Of a stretch of DNA of 45,068 nt, positions 31,549 to 39,474 are shown in pieces (within the stretch, counting starts at the first letter, position 1; each line of letters opens with the position of its first letter). The notes under the pieces were generated by a model. It was not told where the DNA came from and made no database searches. It saw only the letters and a list, made by a program, of their open reading frames with translations. The position numbers were made by a program, and so were the translations under genes. This stretch comes from Parcubacteria group bacterium (GTDB taxonomy: Bacteria > Patescibacteriota > Minisyncoccia > Moranbacterales > JAKLHP01): contig JBBABD010000006.1 of the NCBI GenBank assembly GCA_041657845.1, positions 1 to 45,068 on the forward strand, in the 5' to 3' direction.

Positions 31549-33630
31549 CTATTTCTTACTCTTTATCCCTTCAGCGATATTAGTCGGCACTTCGGCATAG
31601 TGTCCGAATTCCATGGCATAATTGGCGCGTCCCTGTGTCATACTTCGAAGCTGGGTGGCATAACCGAACATTGAAGCTAATGGAATTTCCGCGTCTATTA
31701 CTTTCACTCTGGCATTGCCTTCTCCTCTATCATTAATTTCTTTGATGATACCTCTTTTTGCATTAACATCTCCCACCACATCTCCCATAAAATTTTCCGG
31801 GGTAATAACCTGGACTTTCATCACTGGCTCCAAAATAACCGGTTTAGCTCTTCGAGTGGCTTCTTGAAATGCCATTGAAGCGGCAATTTTGAAAGCAATT
31901 TCCGAGGAATCAACTTCATGAAATGATCCATCATACAAAGTGGCTTTTACGTCCACTACCGGATAGCCGGCTAAAACACCGCTATTCATTGCTTCCTTAA
32001 CTCCTTTTTCAATCGGAGAAATAAATTCCTGAGGAATAACTCCGCCCTTAATCTTATTGTCAAATTCAAATCCCTTGCCGGGTTCTTGCGGTTCGACTTT
32101 AATCCAACAATGTCCGTATTGTCCTTTTCCTCCGGATTGCTTGATATATTTTCCTTCCGCTTCAGCAGAAATTTTTATTGTTTCTCGATAAGCTACTTGA
32201 GGCTGTCCGATATTGGCTTCAACTTTAAATTCTCTTTTCATTCGATCGACTAGAATATCCAAATGAAGCTCTCCCATTCCGGAAATAATAACTTGATTAG
32301 TTTCCTCATCGCTTCTAACTCTGAAAGTCGGATCCTCTTCGGAAAGTTTTTTGAGCGCCAATCCCATTTTTTCCTGATCAGCTTTGGTTTTCGGTTCAAT
32401 GGCGATATCGATAACCGGTTCGGGAAAAGTTATGGATTCAAGAAGGATCGGTTTGTCTATGTCGCAAAGAGTATTTCCAGTTGTAGTAACTTTCATTCCG
32501 ACCAGCGCTCCAATTCCACCGGAATAAAGATCCTCAATTTCCTCTCTGTGATTAGAGTGCATCTGGAGTATTCGTCCAACCCTTTCTTTTTCATCTTTAG
32601 TGGAATTCAGAACATATGATCCGGCTTTAATCATTCCTGAATAAACTCGAAAAAATGTCAGCTGTCCGACAAACGGATCGGTGGCAACCTTAAAAGCCAG
32701 CGCCGAGAATGGTTCCCCGTCCAAAGCTTTTCTTTCTATCTCTGCTCCGTTTCTCGGATCAGTTCCTTTAACTGGAGGAATATCGGCCGGAGACGGAAGA
32801 TAATCAATGACAGCATCCAAAACCAGCTGTATTCCTTTGTTGCGAAGCGCGGTTCCGACAAATACAGGAAACACTTTGGCTTGAATAACAGCAACGCGAA
32901 GAGCCTTTTTAAGTTCTTCTTCGGTTATTTCTTCTCCGCTTAAATATTTTTCAGTTAATTTATCATCGGTTTCGGCAATTTTTTCAATCATTTTTTCTCT
33001 CCATTCTTTTGCCTTGCTTAAAAGCTCCTCTGGAATTTCTTTTTCTTCAAGCTTTTCTCCTTTATCTCCCACAAAGTAAACCGCTTTCATTCTCATAAGG
33101 TCTACTACTCCGGAAAAGTCTCCTCTTTCTCCAATCGGAATTTGAACTGCCACCGCATGCGGAGTCAACCTGTTCCAAATTGATCCCAATGAATATTCGA
33201 AGTCAGCTCCTTCTTTGTCAATTTTATTGATAAAACAAAGCCTTGGTATATCATATTTTTCTGCCTGCCTCCAGACGGTTTCCGATTGCGGTTCCACTCC
33301 TTCTTTTCCATCAAATACCGTTACACCGCCATCAAGCACGCGAAGCGATCTCTCCACTTCAACCGTAAAATCCACATGTCCCGGAGTATCAATAATATTA
33401 ATCTGGCAATCTCTCCAAAAACAAGTGGTAGCAGCACTGGTAATAGTAATCCCCCTTTCTCTTTCTTGTTCCATCCAATCCATTACTGCCTCTCCCTCAT
33501 GCACTTCTCCAATTTTATGAGTAATTCCCGTGTAATACAAAATACGCTCGGTAGTTGTTGTTTTACCAGCGTCAATATGGGCGATAATGCCAATATTTCG
33601 ATATTTATCTATAGGGTATTTCCTTGGCAT
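31549..33630 (-). CDS. fusA: Elongation factor G
   Basis: A 693-residue translocation GTPase. G1 AHIDAGKTTTT, G3 DTPGHVDF and G4 NKIDKEGADF are present, with the five-domain length and the domain IV region (KYIKQSGGKGQYGH) expected of bacterial EF-G. Lies 12 nt after rpsG in the str operon. Confidence 0.98.
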   Translation of the reverse strand: MPRKYPIDKYRNIGIIAHIDAGKTTTTERILYYTGITHKIGEVHEGEAVMDWMEQERERGITITSAATTCFWRDCQINIIDTPGHVDFTVEVERSLRVLDGGVTVFDGKEGVEPQSETVWRQAEKYDIPRLCFINKIDKEGADFEYSLGSIWNRLTPHAVAVQIPIGERGDFSGVVDLMRMKAVYFVGDKGEKLEEKEIPEELLSKAKEWREKMIEKIAETDDKLTEKYLSGEEITEEELKKALRVAVIQAKVFPVFVGTALRNKGIQLVLDAVIDYLPSPADIPPVKGTDPRNGAEIERKALDGEPFSALAFKVATDPFVGQLTFFRVYSGMIKAGSYVLNSTKDEKERVGRILQMHSNHREEIEDLYSGGIGALVGMKVTTTGNTLCDIDKPILLESITFPEPVIDIAIEPKTKADQEKMGLALKKLSEEDPTFRVRSDEETNQVIISGMGELHLDILVDRMKREFKVEANIGQPQVAYRETIKISAEAEGKYIKQSGGKGQYGHCWIKVEPQEPGKGFEFDNKIKGGVIPQEFISPIEKGVKEAMNSGVLAGYPVVDVKATLYDGSFHEVDSSEIAFKIAASMAFQEATRRAKPVILEPVMKVQVITPENFMGDVVGDVNAKRGIIKEINDRGEGNARVKVIDAEIPLASMFGYATQLRSMTQGRANYAMEFGHYAEVPTNIAEGIKSKK

Positions 33631-33642
33631 ATTTCGTTAAGT

Positions 33643-34110
33643 TTACGCGAAGTGAGCAAAAGCTTTATTGGCTTCTGCCATTCTATGGACATCTTCCCTT
33701 TTTTTCATCGCCGTTCCAATTTTATTTGAAGCATCAATAAATTCATCGGCTAATTTCTCCGCCATTTTCTTTCCTTTTTTCTTTCGGCAAGCATCGATAA
33801 TCCATCTCATTGCGAGTGTTTGTCTTCGTTCTCCCTGAACCGGAATCGGAACTTGGTAGTTCGCTCCTCCAACTCTTCGGGATTTTAATTCCAAAAGAGG
33901 AGAAATATTTTTTATTGCTTGTTCGAAGACATTAAGTCCGCCTTTTTTGGTTCTTTCGTGAATAACGTCAAAAGATTCATAAACCACTCTTTCGGCTACG
34001 CTTTTCTTTCCATCTTTCATTATCCGACCAATAAAACGCCCCACCAAAAGATTGCTGTAGCGCGGATCAGGATTCCATTGTTTTTTAAAAACTCGTTTTC
34101 TTCTTGCCAT
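33643..34110 (-). CDS. rpsG: 30S ribosomal protein S7 (uS7)
   Basis: A 155-residue protein; MARRKRVFKKQWNPDPRYSN and VGGANYQVPIPVQGERRQTLAMRWI are diagnostic. Primary 16S rRNA binder for the head and regulator of the str operon in E. coli. 5 nt after rpsL. Confidence 0.97.
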   Translation of the reverse strand: MARRKRVFKKQWNPDPRYSNLLVGRFIGRIMKDGKKSVAERVVYESFDVIHERTKKGGLNVFEQAIKNISPLLELKSRRVGGANYQVPIPVQGERRQTLAMRWIIDACRKKKGKKMAEKLADEFIDASNKIGTAMKKREDVHRMAEANKAFAHFA

Positions 34111-34115
34111 ATATA

Positions 34116-34538
34116 TTATTCTTTAGTTTCTTTAGGTCTTTTAGCTCCATATTTGCTTCTTCCTTTTTTTCTTTTATCTACCCCTGCAGCATCAAGCACG
34201 CCTCTGACAACATGATATCTAACTCCTGGAAGATCTTGTACTCTTCCACCTCGAATCATTACAATCGAATGTTCCTGCAAATTATGTCCTATCCCCGGAA
34301 TATAAGCGGTAACTTCCATTCCATTGGTAAGTCTGACTCTAGCAATTTTTCGAAGTGCCGAATTCGGTTTCTTCGGCGTAGTAGTGGCGACTTTAATGCA
34401 AACTCCCCTTCTGAATGGTCCCTGCGAAGCAACAGGACGATTCTTAATACTATTAAAAATATTCGCCATTGCCGGTGACTTGGTTTTCTTCTTCACTGAT
34501 TTTCTCGGATGCTTTTTTAACTGATTGATCGTTGGCAT
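34116..34538 (-). CDS. rpsL: 30S ribosomal protein S12 (uS12)
   Basis: A 140-residue protein in the decoding centre. TPKKPNSALRKIARVRLTN and PGIGHNLQEHSIVMIRGGRVQDLPGVRYHVVRG are conserved. The segment between the N-terminus and PFRRGVC is longer than in E. coli S12. The first gene of the rpsL-rpsG-fusA unit, with a good promoter upstream. Confidence 0.97.
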   Translation of the reverse strand: MPTINQLKKHPRKSVKKKTKSPAMANIFNSIKNRPVASQGPFRRGVCIKVATTTPKKPNSALRKIARVRLTNGMEVTAYIPGIGHNLQEHSIVMIRGGRVQDLPGVRYHVVRGVLDAAGVDKRKKGRSKYGAKRPKETKE

Positions 34539-34555
34539 AGTAATTTCACATTATT

Positions 34556-34578
34556 AAAAAATCCGCTAGTAAGCTAGC
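34556..34578 (-). promoter_or_regulatory. Terminator-like hairpin in the rpsL leader
   Basis: In the gene sense GCTAG-CTTA-CTAGC is followed by GGA and six T, about 18 nt before the rpsL start. The stem is only five base pairs, so an attenuator is possible but weak. Confidence 0.4.
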
Positions 34579-34585
34579 AAAATTA

Positions 34586-34614
34586 ATATTACAGAATATA
34601 TTAAAAGTTGTCAA
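34586..34614 (-). promoter_or_regulatory. Sigma70-type promoter of the str operon
   Basis: On the minus strand TTGACA (34609-34614), a 17-nt spacer and TAATAT (34586-34591); the leader before rpsL is about 40 nt. Confidence 0.85.
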
Positions 34615-34623
34615 TGTTCTGGC

Positions 34624-35322
34624 TTATATTCCCACCACATAGTAGAAAAACAGGCCAAGCATCAGATTCAGAAAATAACCGAGCGCGCCGGAAAAGGCAA
34701 AAATAAAAATTAGAAGGAAGATAAATCCGAATTGTTCAAACATGATTATGGTTTCGGTTTTAAGCCGGAGTATTGCAAACAATAATTTAGATCCATCAAG
34801 GGGAGGGATGGGAATAAGATTGAAAAATGCCAGAAAAACATTAATAACAACAATCATTGAAAAAATAAGAAAGAAAATAGACGACAGCGAACCGGATATA
34901 TTGATTGCCAAGTTTTCATAATTTCTACTCAAAAGATTTCGTATTATATCCAGTTTCATCAAGGAATTCATTTGCATGAATCGGGCAATAAGACCAAAAA
35001 AGAGAGCGACAGCAATATTGGAAAGCGGTCCGGCCAGTCCGACTAGAGCCGGTCCTTTTTTCTGATCTTTCAAATTATATGGATTGTAGGGTACCGGTTT
35101 TGCCCACCCGAATCCGACGCCGAAAGTTAGAATCATTATAAGCGGTACAACAAAAGATCCCCACCAATCCAAATGTTTAAGCGGATTCAAAGTAAGCCTT
35201 CCGGCATATTTTGCCGTTGGATCACCAAGCCTAAAAGCCATGAGCCCATGAGAAACCTCATGAATTACCACAGACATCACCAATATGGCTATTTGGAAAA
35301 AGATTATTACCGCTTGATTCAT
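34624..35322 (-). CDS. Site-2 protease family (M50) membrane metalloprotease
   Basis: A 232-residue multi-pass membrane protein. The zinc motif HEVSH is in the first transmembrane segment (near residue 22), GLAGPLSN follows near 95, and NLIPIPPLDG near 166 supplies the third ligand. This is the short, PDZ-less type of M50 protease found in many bacteria. The family cleaves membrane-bound regulators inside the bilayer; its target here is unknown. Confidence 0.9.
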   Translation of the reverse strand: MNQAVIIFFQIAILVMSVVIHEVSHGLMAFRLGDPTAKYAGRLTLNPLKHLDWWGSFVVPLIMILTFGVGFGWAKPVPYNPYNLKDQKKGPALVGLAGPLSNIAVALFFGLIARFMQMNSLMKLDIIRNLLSRNYENLAINISGSLSSIFFLIFSMIVVINVFLAFFNLIPIPPLDGSKLLFAILRLKTETIIMFEQFGFIFLLIFIFAFSGALGYFLNLMLGLFFYYVVGI

Positions 35323-35375
35323 ACTATTGCAAAAAATACTTTATTATGTTACCTTAAATTGCGTAATAAATCAAA

Positions 35376-35381
35376 TATAAT
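35376..35381 (+). promoter_or_regulatory. Probable -10 element for rpmB
   Basis: TATAAT on the plus strand, about 147 nt before rpmB; no clear -35. The long leader consists of repeats. Confidence 0.4.
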
Positions 35382-35382
35382 A

Positions 35383-35522
35383 GTTCATAAAGTTATAAAG
35401 TTGAAAGTTCGTAAAGTTTTAAAGTTCGTAAAGTTTTAAAGTTCGTAAAATACTTTTTAACTTTATAACCTTATAACTTTATAAACTTAATTTTACTTTA
35501 TAAACCTTATAAACTTTCAACT
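35383..35522 (+). repeat. Tandem and inverted repeats in the rpmB leader
   Basis: AGTTCGTAAAGTTTTAA is repeated 2.5 times (35406-35449) with related units (AAAGTTATAAAGTTGAAAG) before it, and the right half (CTTTATAACCTTATAAC, CCTTATAAACTTTCAAC) is the inverse of the left half. The transcript could fold into a long AT-rich hairpin directly before the rpmB start. Confidence 0.6.
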
Positions 35523-35527
35523 TTTTT

Positions 35528-35704
35528 ATGTCTCGAGTTTGTGAAATTTGCGGCAGAGGAACAAAATCCGGGGTAACTAGAAGCCATTCCAATATTGCTA
35601 GCCTTCGAAAAGTTAAAATCAATATTCAGAAAAAGAAAATCAACGGGAAAACTACCAAAATCTGCACCAAATGCGTAAAGACAAAAAATAAGGTAAGTAA
35701 ATAA
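35528..35704 (+). CDS. rpmB: 50S ribosomal protein L28 (bL28)
   Basis: A 58-residue basic protein starting MSRVCEICGRGTKSGVTRSH, which is the L28 N-terminus. CEIC and CTKC (C5, C8, C46, C49) give a four-cysteine zinc site as in C+ versions of L28. It stands alone on the plus strand with its own terminator. No Shine-Dalgarno site is visible: the ATG directly follows the repeat leader. Confidence 0.95.
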   Translation: MSRVCEICGRGTKSGVTRSHSNIASLRKVKINIQKKKINGKTTKICTKCVKTKNKVSK

Positions 35705-35731
35705 TTACTTACATAAATAAGTACGTTTCGA

Positions 35732-35758
35732 CTGCCGCATTTAATGCGGCAGTTTTTT
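35732..35758 (+). terminator. Intrinsic terminator of rpmB
   Basis: CTGCCGCAT and ATGCGGCAG form a 9-bp perfect stem with a TTA loop, followed by six T. Confidence 0.95.
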
Positions 35759-35772
35759 ATGCAAAAATTAAA

Positions 35773-35876
35773 GAAAAATAGCAATTTTCAAAAAATGGTT
35801 GAAGCAGAGTTCGGACAAAGAGTGCCGCTAATAGATAGCTTCCGTCGAGACCGTTTTTTGAAAATTGCTATTTTTC
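35773..35876. repeat. 104-nt element bounded by a 27-bp inverted repeat
   Basis: The left arm (35773-35799, GAAAAATAGCAATTTTCAAA...) and the right arm (35850-35876, ...TTTGAAAATTGCTATTTTTC) are reverse complements with one difference that still allows a G-U pair. The 50-nt middle contains GAAGC/GCTTC and CGG/CCG pairings. It lies between the rpmB terminator and the end of the ECF-type gene and could act as that gene's terminator or be a mobile palindrome. Confidence 0.8.
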
Positions 35877-35893
35877 AAGATTTTTAATATAAG

Positions 35894-36415
35894 CTATATT
35901 TTTTTCAAAACCTTAAGCGTCGCATAAGCGACAATTCCTCCGGAAAGCACGGTCAGAAGTTGCTGCCAACTGAACATCATGGCAATAATTTTTGCCATGC
36001 TATTCCACTCAAAAACTTTGACCAAAATAATTCCGGAAATAGACAAGAAGGCAAATTTGACAAAACTTCCCCAAACAATACCTTTCCAGTAATTTTCCTT
36101 TCCGATAAAACTAACTGCGAAAATTAAAATTACATTGCTAAAAATTATAAAAGGAATGAGTGGAACGACGGCTGGAACCAGAAGTCCGGTAACCACCGAG
36201 ATTAAACTGGGAAAAATTCCAATCACAATCGCCTCTTTTCTTCCGAGCATTATTACCGCCATAATTAGCACTGCATTAACAATCGTTCCAGTCACCGCTT
36301 GAAAATGAAAAAATGGTGCTGCAATAGAAATCCCCAAAAGCGCCGTAAACTTGAGTGCATACGGAAAAAACTTTTCTTTTACAACAAATATCGTTAGAAC
36401 TTTTTCTTTGAGCAT
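35894..36415 (-). CDS. ECF transporter S-component-like membrane protein
   Basis: A 173-residue protein with about five hydrophobic segments. The segment FFHFQAVTGTIVNAVLIMAV (about 36-55) resembles the substrate-binding components of energy-coupling factor vitamin transporters and the related membrane proteins that accompany [FeFe] hydrogenases. It lies downstream of the hydrogenase gene on the same strand, across a 189-nt gap. The substrate, and any tie to the hydrogenase, are unknown. No ATPase or T-component gene is in the window. Confidence 0.65.
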   Translation of the reverse strand: MLKEKVLTIFVVKEKFFPYALKFTALLGISIAAPFFHFQAVTGTIVNAVLIMAVIMLGRKEAIVIGIFPSLISVVTGLLVPAVVPLIPFIIFSNVILIFAVSFIGKENYWKGIVWGSFVKFAFLSISGIILVKVFEWNSMAKIIAMMFSWQQLLTVLSGGIVAYATLKVLKKI

Positions 36416-36460
36416 ATAAAATAAATTTTATAAAAAAATTAAACTAATATTTAACTTCTA

Positions 36461-36489
36461 TTGACATTATTAGTACAATTTGCTTAAAT
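36461..36489 (+). promoter_or_regulatory. Plus-strand promoter before the candidate small RNA
   Basis: TTGACA (36461-36466), a 17-nt spacer and TTAAAT (36484-36489). No protein gene follows it on this strand. Confidence 0.5.
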
Positions 36490-36495
36490 CTTAAT

Positions 36496-36596
36496 AAGCA
36501 TAAAATCATTTCTATTTTTTGGTGCAACAGCACTGGCGAGAAATCGCAACTATAATGATTTATGCCAGAAGAGTGCTTTTCAGGCTCTCCTTTTTT
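36496..36596 (+). ncRNA. Candidate structured small RNA between hydA and the ECF-type gene
   Basis: From the predicted start at about 36496 the transcript contains GTGC-AACA-GCAC, then GCGA-GAAA-TCGC (36536-36547), an alternative long stem AGCACTGGC with GCCA...AGTGCT (36529-36577), and AGAG/CTCT followed by TTTTTT (36591-36596). The stems share bases, so they exclude each other. No known RNA family is recognised. It could instead be read on the minus strand as the leader of the ECF-type gene. Confidence 0.35.
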
Positions 36597-36604
36597 CTTT
36601 ATTA

Positions 36605-38335
36605 TTAATCCCCTCTTGAACTTTTTAGCTCCTTGACTTCACTCTTTTTCCTCTGCTGATAACTGGTATGCAGAACTTTGTGGATTATTTCTTTGTCGGT
36701 AAAATGTTTTTCATAGGCTTCAAGAACTGATGGGTTTTCGTGCGCCAGCCTCATCTTCTTTTCCGCATCTACTTGATACAATGCCTGGGCCCGTTTCTTC
36801 CGAATTTCCGGAGTGTTGGGAATCGGCTGTCCGCCGCCGCCAATGCATCCTCCCGGACAAGCCATCACCTCCATTGCGTGAAAAGCGCTTGGATTTTTCT
36901 TTAATTCTTCCAGCATTTTCTGCGCATTTTTAATTCCGCTTACCACCGCCACTTTCAAGATAGTGTCTCCCAATTTCAATTCCTTTATTTTTATTCCTTC
37001 CAAACCGCGAATTTCTTTCACGTCCACATTTTCCATATTTTTTCCAGTTGCCATAAAATAGGCTGTTCGGAAAGCCGATTCAAAAACTCCACCGCTTGCT
37101 CCATAGATTACTCCCGCTCCAGACGGATCGCCAAAAGGATTGTCAGCTTTTTCCGGTTCAATATTTTTGAGATCTATGTTATGTTTTTTGAATAATCTCG
37201 CCATTTCTCTGGTCGTCAAAACATAGTCCACCGGAAAGCATCCATTTTCCAATTTCATTTCTTCTCTCTTCACTTCAAACTTCTTGGCAGTGCAAGGCAT
37301 TACCGAAACAACTATTATGTCTTTCGGATCAACATTATTTTCTTTCGCCCAATAAGTTTTTAAAATTCCTCCCATCATTATTTGCGGAGAACGGGAGGTG
37401 CAGAGATTATGAATAAATTCCGGGTAATAGAATTCCAAAAATTTCACCCAAGCCGGACAGCAGGAAGAAAAGGCCGGAAGATTTTTTCCGGTTTTTACTC
37501 TTTCGAGCAGTTCCTGCGCTTCTTCATAAGTCGTAAAATCGGCCGCCACCGAGGTGTCAAAAACCTTGCTAAATCCCAATTTTTTCATTCCCGCTACCAT
37601 TTGATCGGTTACGATTGAACCCGCTTCCATTCCAAATTCTTCTCCAATACTCGATCGAATCGCCGGAGCAAACTGGATAATAACTGTTTTGCTTTTATCA
37701 GCTAATGGTTTTTCAATTTCCTCAAATTCCCCTTCCGCTTCAATGGCTCCCACCGGACAATGAACGATGCATTGTCCGCAGTTTATGCATTCTTTTTTTT
37801 CATCGGAAGATGCTTCAATGGCAATATCCGCTCCTCGATTTTCCACTTCCAGAAATTCTACCGGACAAACATCGGCGCAAAGCCGGCAATCAATGCATTT
37901 GGTCCAATCAAAAACAATTGGCCCGGTTTGGACAATTTTTCTATTCTTTTTTCTGTCAGGAAATTTGTTAATTTCAGCCCCAAATTCTTTTTGATATTTC
38001 AAGAGCCTGCAACTATCCAGCGACACGCAATCATCGCATTCTTCCTGATGCTGAGAAAAAATAAGTTCCAGATTTATTTTCCTTGCCCTTTTAATTCTTC
38101 CTGAATCAGTAATAATTTCCATTCCTTCAGTTACTTTCGTCGAACAAGACGTTTGAAGATTTTTATTTCCTTTAATTTCCACCACGCACATCCGACAATT
38201 CGATCTGGCTTTTGCATCCGGATGAAAACAAAGCGACGGAATCTTGATCCCGTTTTTGTGGGCAATTTTCAAAATAGTATCGCCCTCTTCCGCTTGATAA
38301 TCTTTTCCGTCAATTTTTATTGTTACTTTTTCCAT
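36605..38335 (-). CDS. hydA: [FeFe] hydrogenase catalytic subunit, group A (HydA)
   Basis: A 576-residue iron-only hydrogenase. In order: an N-terminal [2Fe-2S] domain (Cys 36, 47, 50, 64); a His-ligated [4Fe-4S] site (His 96, Cys 100, 103, 109); two [4Fe-4S] clusters (CIDCRLCADVCP, CINCGQCIVHCP); and the H-cluster domain with motifs L1 FSSCCPAW, L2 MPCTAKKFEVKREE and L3 MACPGGCIGGGGQP, all complete. It reduces protons to H2 or the reverse in the cytoplasm, with electrons from ferredoxin and/or NADH through the adjacent NuoF-like subunit. The open frame starts 18 codons earlier inside the 113-nt repeat; the ATG at 38335 (MEKVTIKIDG) is the right start. Maturation genes hydE, F and G are not in the window. 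Confidence 0.96.
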   Translation of the reverse strand: MEKVTIKIDGKDYQAEEGDTILKIAHKNGIKIPSLCFHPDAKARSNCRMCVVEIKGNKNLQTSCSTKVTEGMEIITDSGRIKRARKINLELIFSQHQEECDDCVSLDSCRLLKYQKEFGAEINKFPDRKKNRKIVQTGPIVFDWTKCIDCRLCADVCPVEFLEVENRGADIAIEASSDEKKECINCGQCIVHCPVGAIEAEGEFEEIEKPLADKSKTVIIQFAPAIRSSIGEEFGMEAGSIVTDQMVAGMKKLGFSKVFDTSVAADFTTYEEAQELLERVKTGKNLPAFSSCCPAWVKFLEFYYPEFIHNLCTSRSPQIMMGGILKTYWAKENNVDPKDIIVVSVMPCTAKKFEVKREEMKLENGCFPVDYVLTTREMARLFKKHNIDLKNIEPEKADNPFGDPSGAGVIYGASGGVFESAFRTAYFMATGKNMENVDVKEIRGLEGIKIKELKLGDTILKVAVVSGIKNAQKMLEELKKNPSAFHAMEVMACPGGCIGGGGQPIPNTPEIRKKRAQALYQVDAEKKMRLAHENPSVLEAYEKHFTDKEIIHKVLHTSYQQRKKSEVKELKSSRGD

Positions 38336-38346
38336 AGATACTCTGA

Positions 38347-38459
38347 TGTCATTCCTGCGAAAGCAGGAATCTACATAAACGATAATCACAAGCTTAATAT
38401 ATAAATATCAGACTAGCGTAATTCGATAGCGTAGATTCCGGGTCAAGCCCGGAATGACA
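38347..38459. repeat. 113-nt double-hairpin intergenic element, copy 2
   Basis: Same length and orientation as the copy at 20027-20139; about 14 of 113 positions differ. The right hairpin reads TTCCGGGTCAAGCCCGGAA here and TTCCTGGTCAAGCCAGGAA there, so a T-A pair has become a G-C pair. It fills the junction between the NuoF-like gene and hydA. Confidence 0.85.
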
Positions 38460-38465
38460 TAAAAT

Positions 38466-39434
38466 TTAATAAATTTTCCCCAGAAATCCTTCAAACGGCA
38501 TTGCCACGCCTTTTCCCAGCGGGCAAAAACTCGTTTCTTCCAAAACAAAAACTATATCTTTTAGTTTTTCTAAATCCAAATTATCGTTCTCCAATAATTC
38601 CTTGATCCGATAAACTCCTTCTCGGCAGGGAACGCATTTTCCGCAATTTTCGTTAAAATAAAAATCGATCCATTTTTTCATCAGCGCTTTCGGATCAGTC
38701 TTTTCCTTGTCATAAACGATAATCGCTCCGGCTCCGGTGACTTTATTTTCTAATTCCTCCCGGGTTAAAATAATCCCGCTCGCTCCTCCGCCAACTTGAA
38801 CAAAAAATTCTTTTTCCGGAAAATTATTGGTTTCTTTGAGAATTTTTTCAATTGATAAATCTTCGGAAAATTCAAAAACTCCCGGATTAGCAATATCTCC
38901 GCTCAAAGAATAGAATCTGTTGCTGTGATATTCATCTTTGGCAATTTTCGAAATCCAATAAAAAGTTTCCAAATTGTTCACTAAAGTTGGCATTCCAAAT
39001 AAGCCTTTTTCGGTTGGAAACGGAGGCTTATCTCTTGGCTCAAATCGGTTCCCTTCAATTGATTCAATCAGAGTTGATTCCTCTCCGCAAAGATATCCTC
39101 CCGGTTCGCGAGTTAAGGTTATTGAAAAATCCCTGGAAAGCTCAACTAACTTTGATTTATACTTGTCGTAATAATCCTTGCGCAGATAAATGTAAGCTTC
39201 GCTATTTTCAAAAGTTTCGAGCGCCACTTTTACTCCGTTTATCAATTCTTCCGGATAATTTTCCAGGATAAAACCATCCTTCAAAACTCCCGGCTCCCCC
39301 TCCGAACCATTTACGATAATATATTTTTTCTCTCCTGGAGCATTTTTCACCGCTTCCCATTTTTGCCATGTCGGAAAACCAGCTCCGCCCCGCCCAGTCA
39401 ATTTCGCATCTTTTATTTTTTGAATGATATTCAT
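38466..39434 (-). CDS. NuoF/HydB-like NADH-binding subunit
   Basis: A 322-residue flavoprotein subunit. GRGGAGFPTWQKW near residue 14 and NGSEGEPG near 42 belong to the FMN/NADH-binding fold, followed by an SLBB-like region and a C-terminal [4Fe-4S] site (ENCGKCVPCREG plus SFCPLG). With HydA it would form an NAD(H)-dependent or electron-bifurcating hydrogenase. It lacks the thioredoxin-like N-terminal domain of some HydB proteins and starts close to the flavin loop. No NuoE/HydC gene is nearby. The ATG at 39434 (MNIIQK) is chosen over one 7 codons upstream. Confidence 0.9.
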   Translation of the reverse strand: MNIIQKIKDAKLTGRGGAGFPTWQKWEAVKNAPGEKKYIIVNGSEGEPGVLKDGFILENYPEELINGVKVALETFENSEAYIYLRKDYYDKYKSKLVELSRDFSITLTREPGGYLCGEESTLIESIEGNRFEPRDKPPFPTEKGLFGMPTLVNNLETFYWISKIAKDEYHSNRFYSLSGDIANPGVFEFSEDLSIEKILKETNNFPEKEFFVQVGGGASGIILTREELENKVTGAGAIIVYDKEKTDPKALMKKWIDFYFNENCGKCVPCREGVYRIKELLENDNLDLEKLKDIVFVLEETSFCPLGKGVAMPFEGFLGKIY

Positions 39435-39474
39435 AAGCCCATTATACCAAAACAAAAAGAAATTTCAAAACAAG

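Noticed and set aside
35773..35876. Retron msr-msd or group II intron fragment, suggested by the long inverted repeat
   Set aside because: No reverse transcriptase is nearby, and no intron domain V or retron branch pattern is visible.
36416..36604. Known riboswitch classes (TPP, cobalamin, THF, preQ1) for the ECF-type gene
   Set aside because: None of the consensus core motifs that I can recall is present on either strand.
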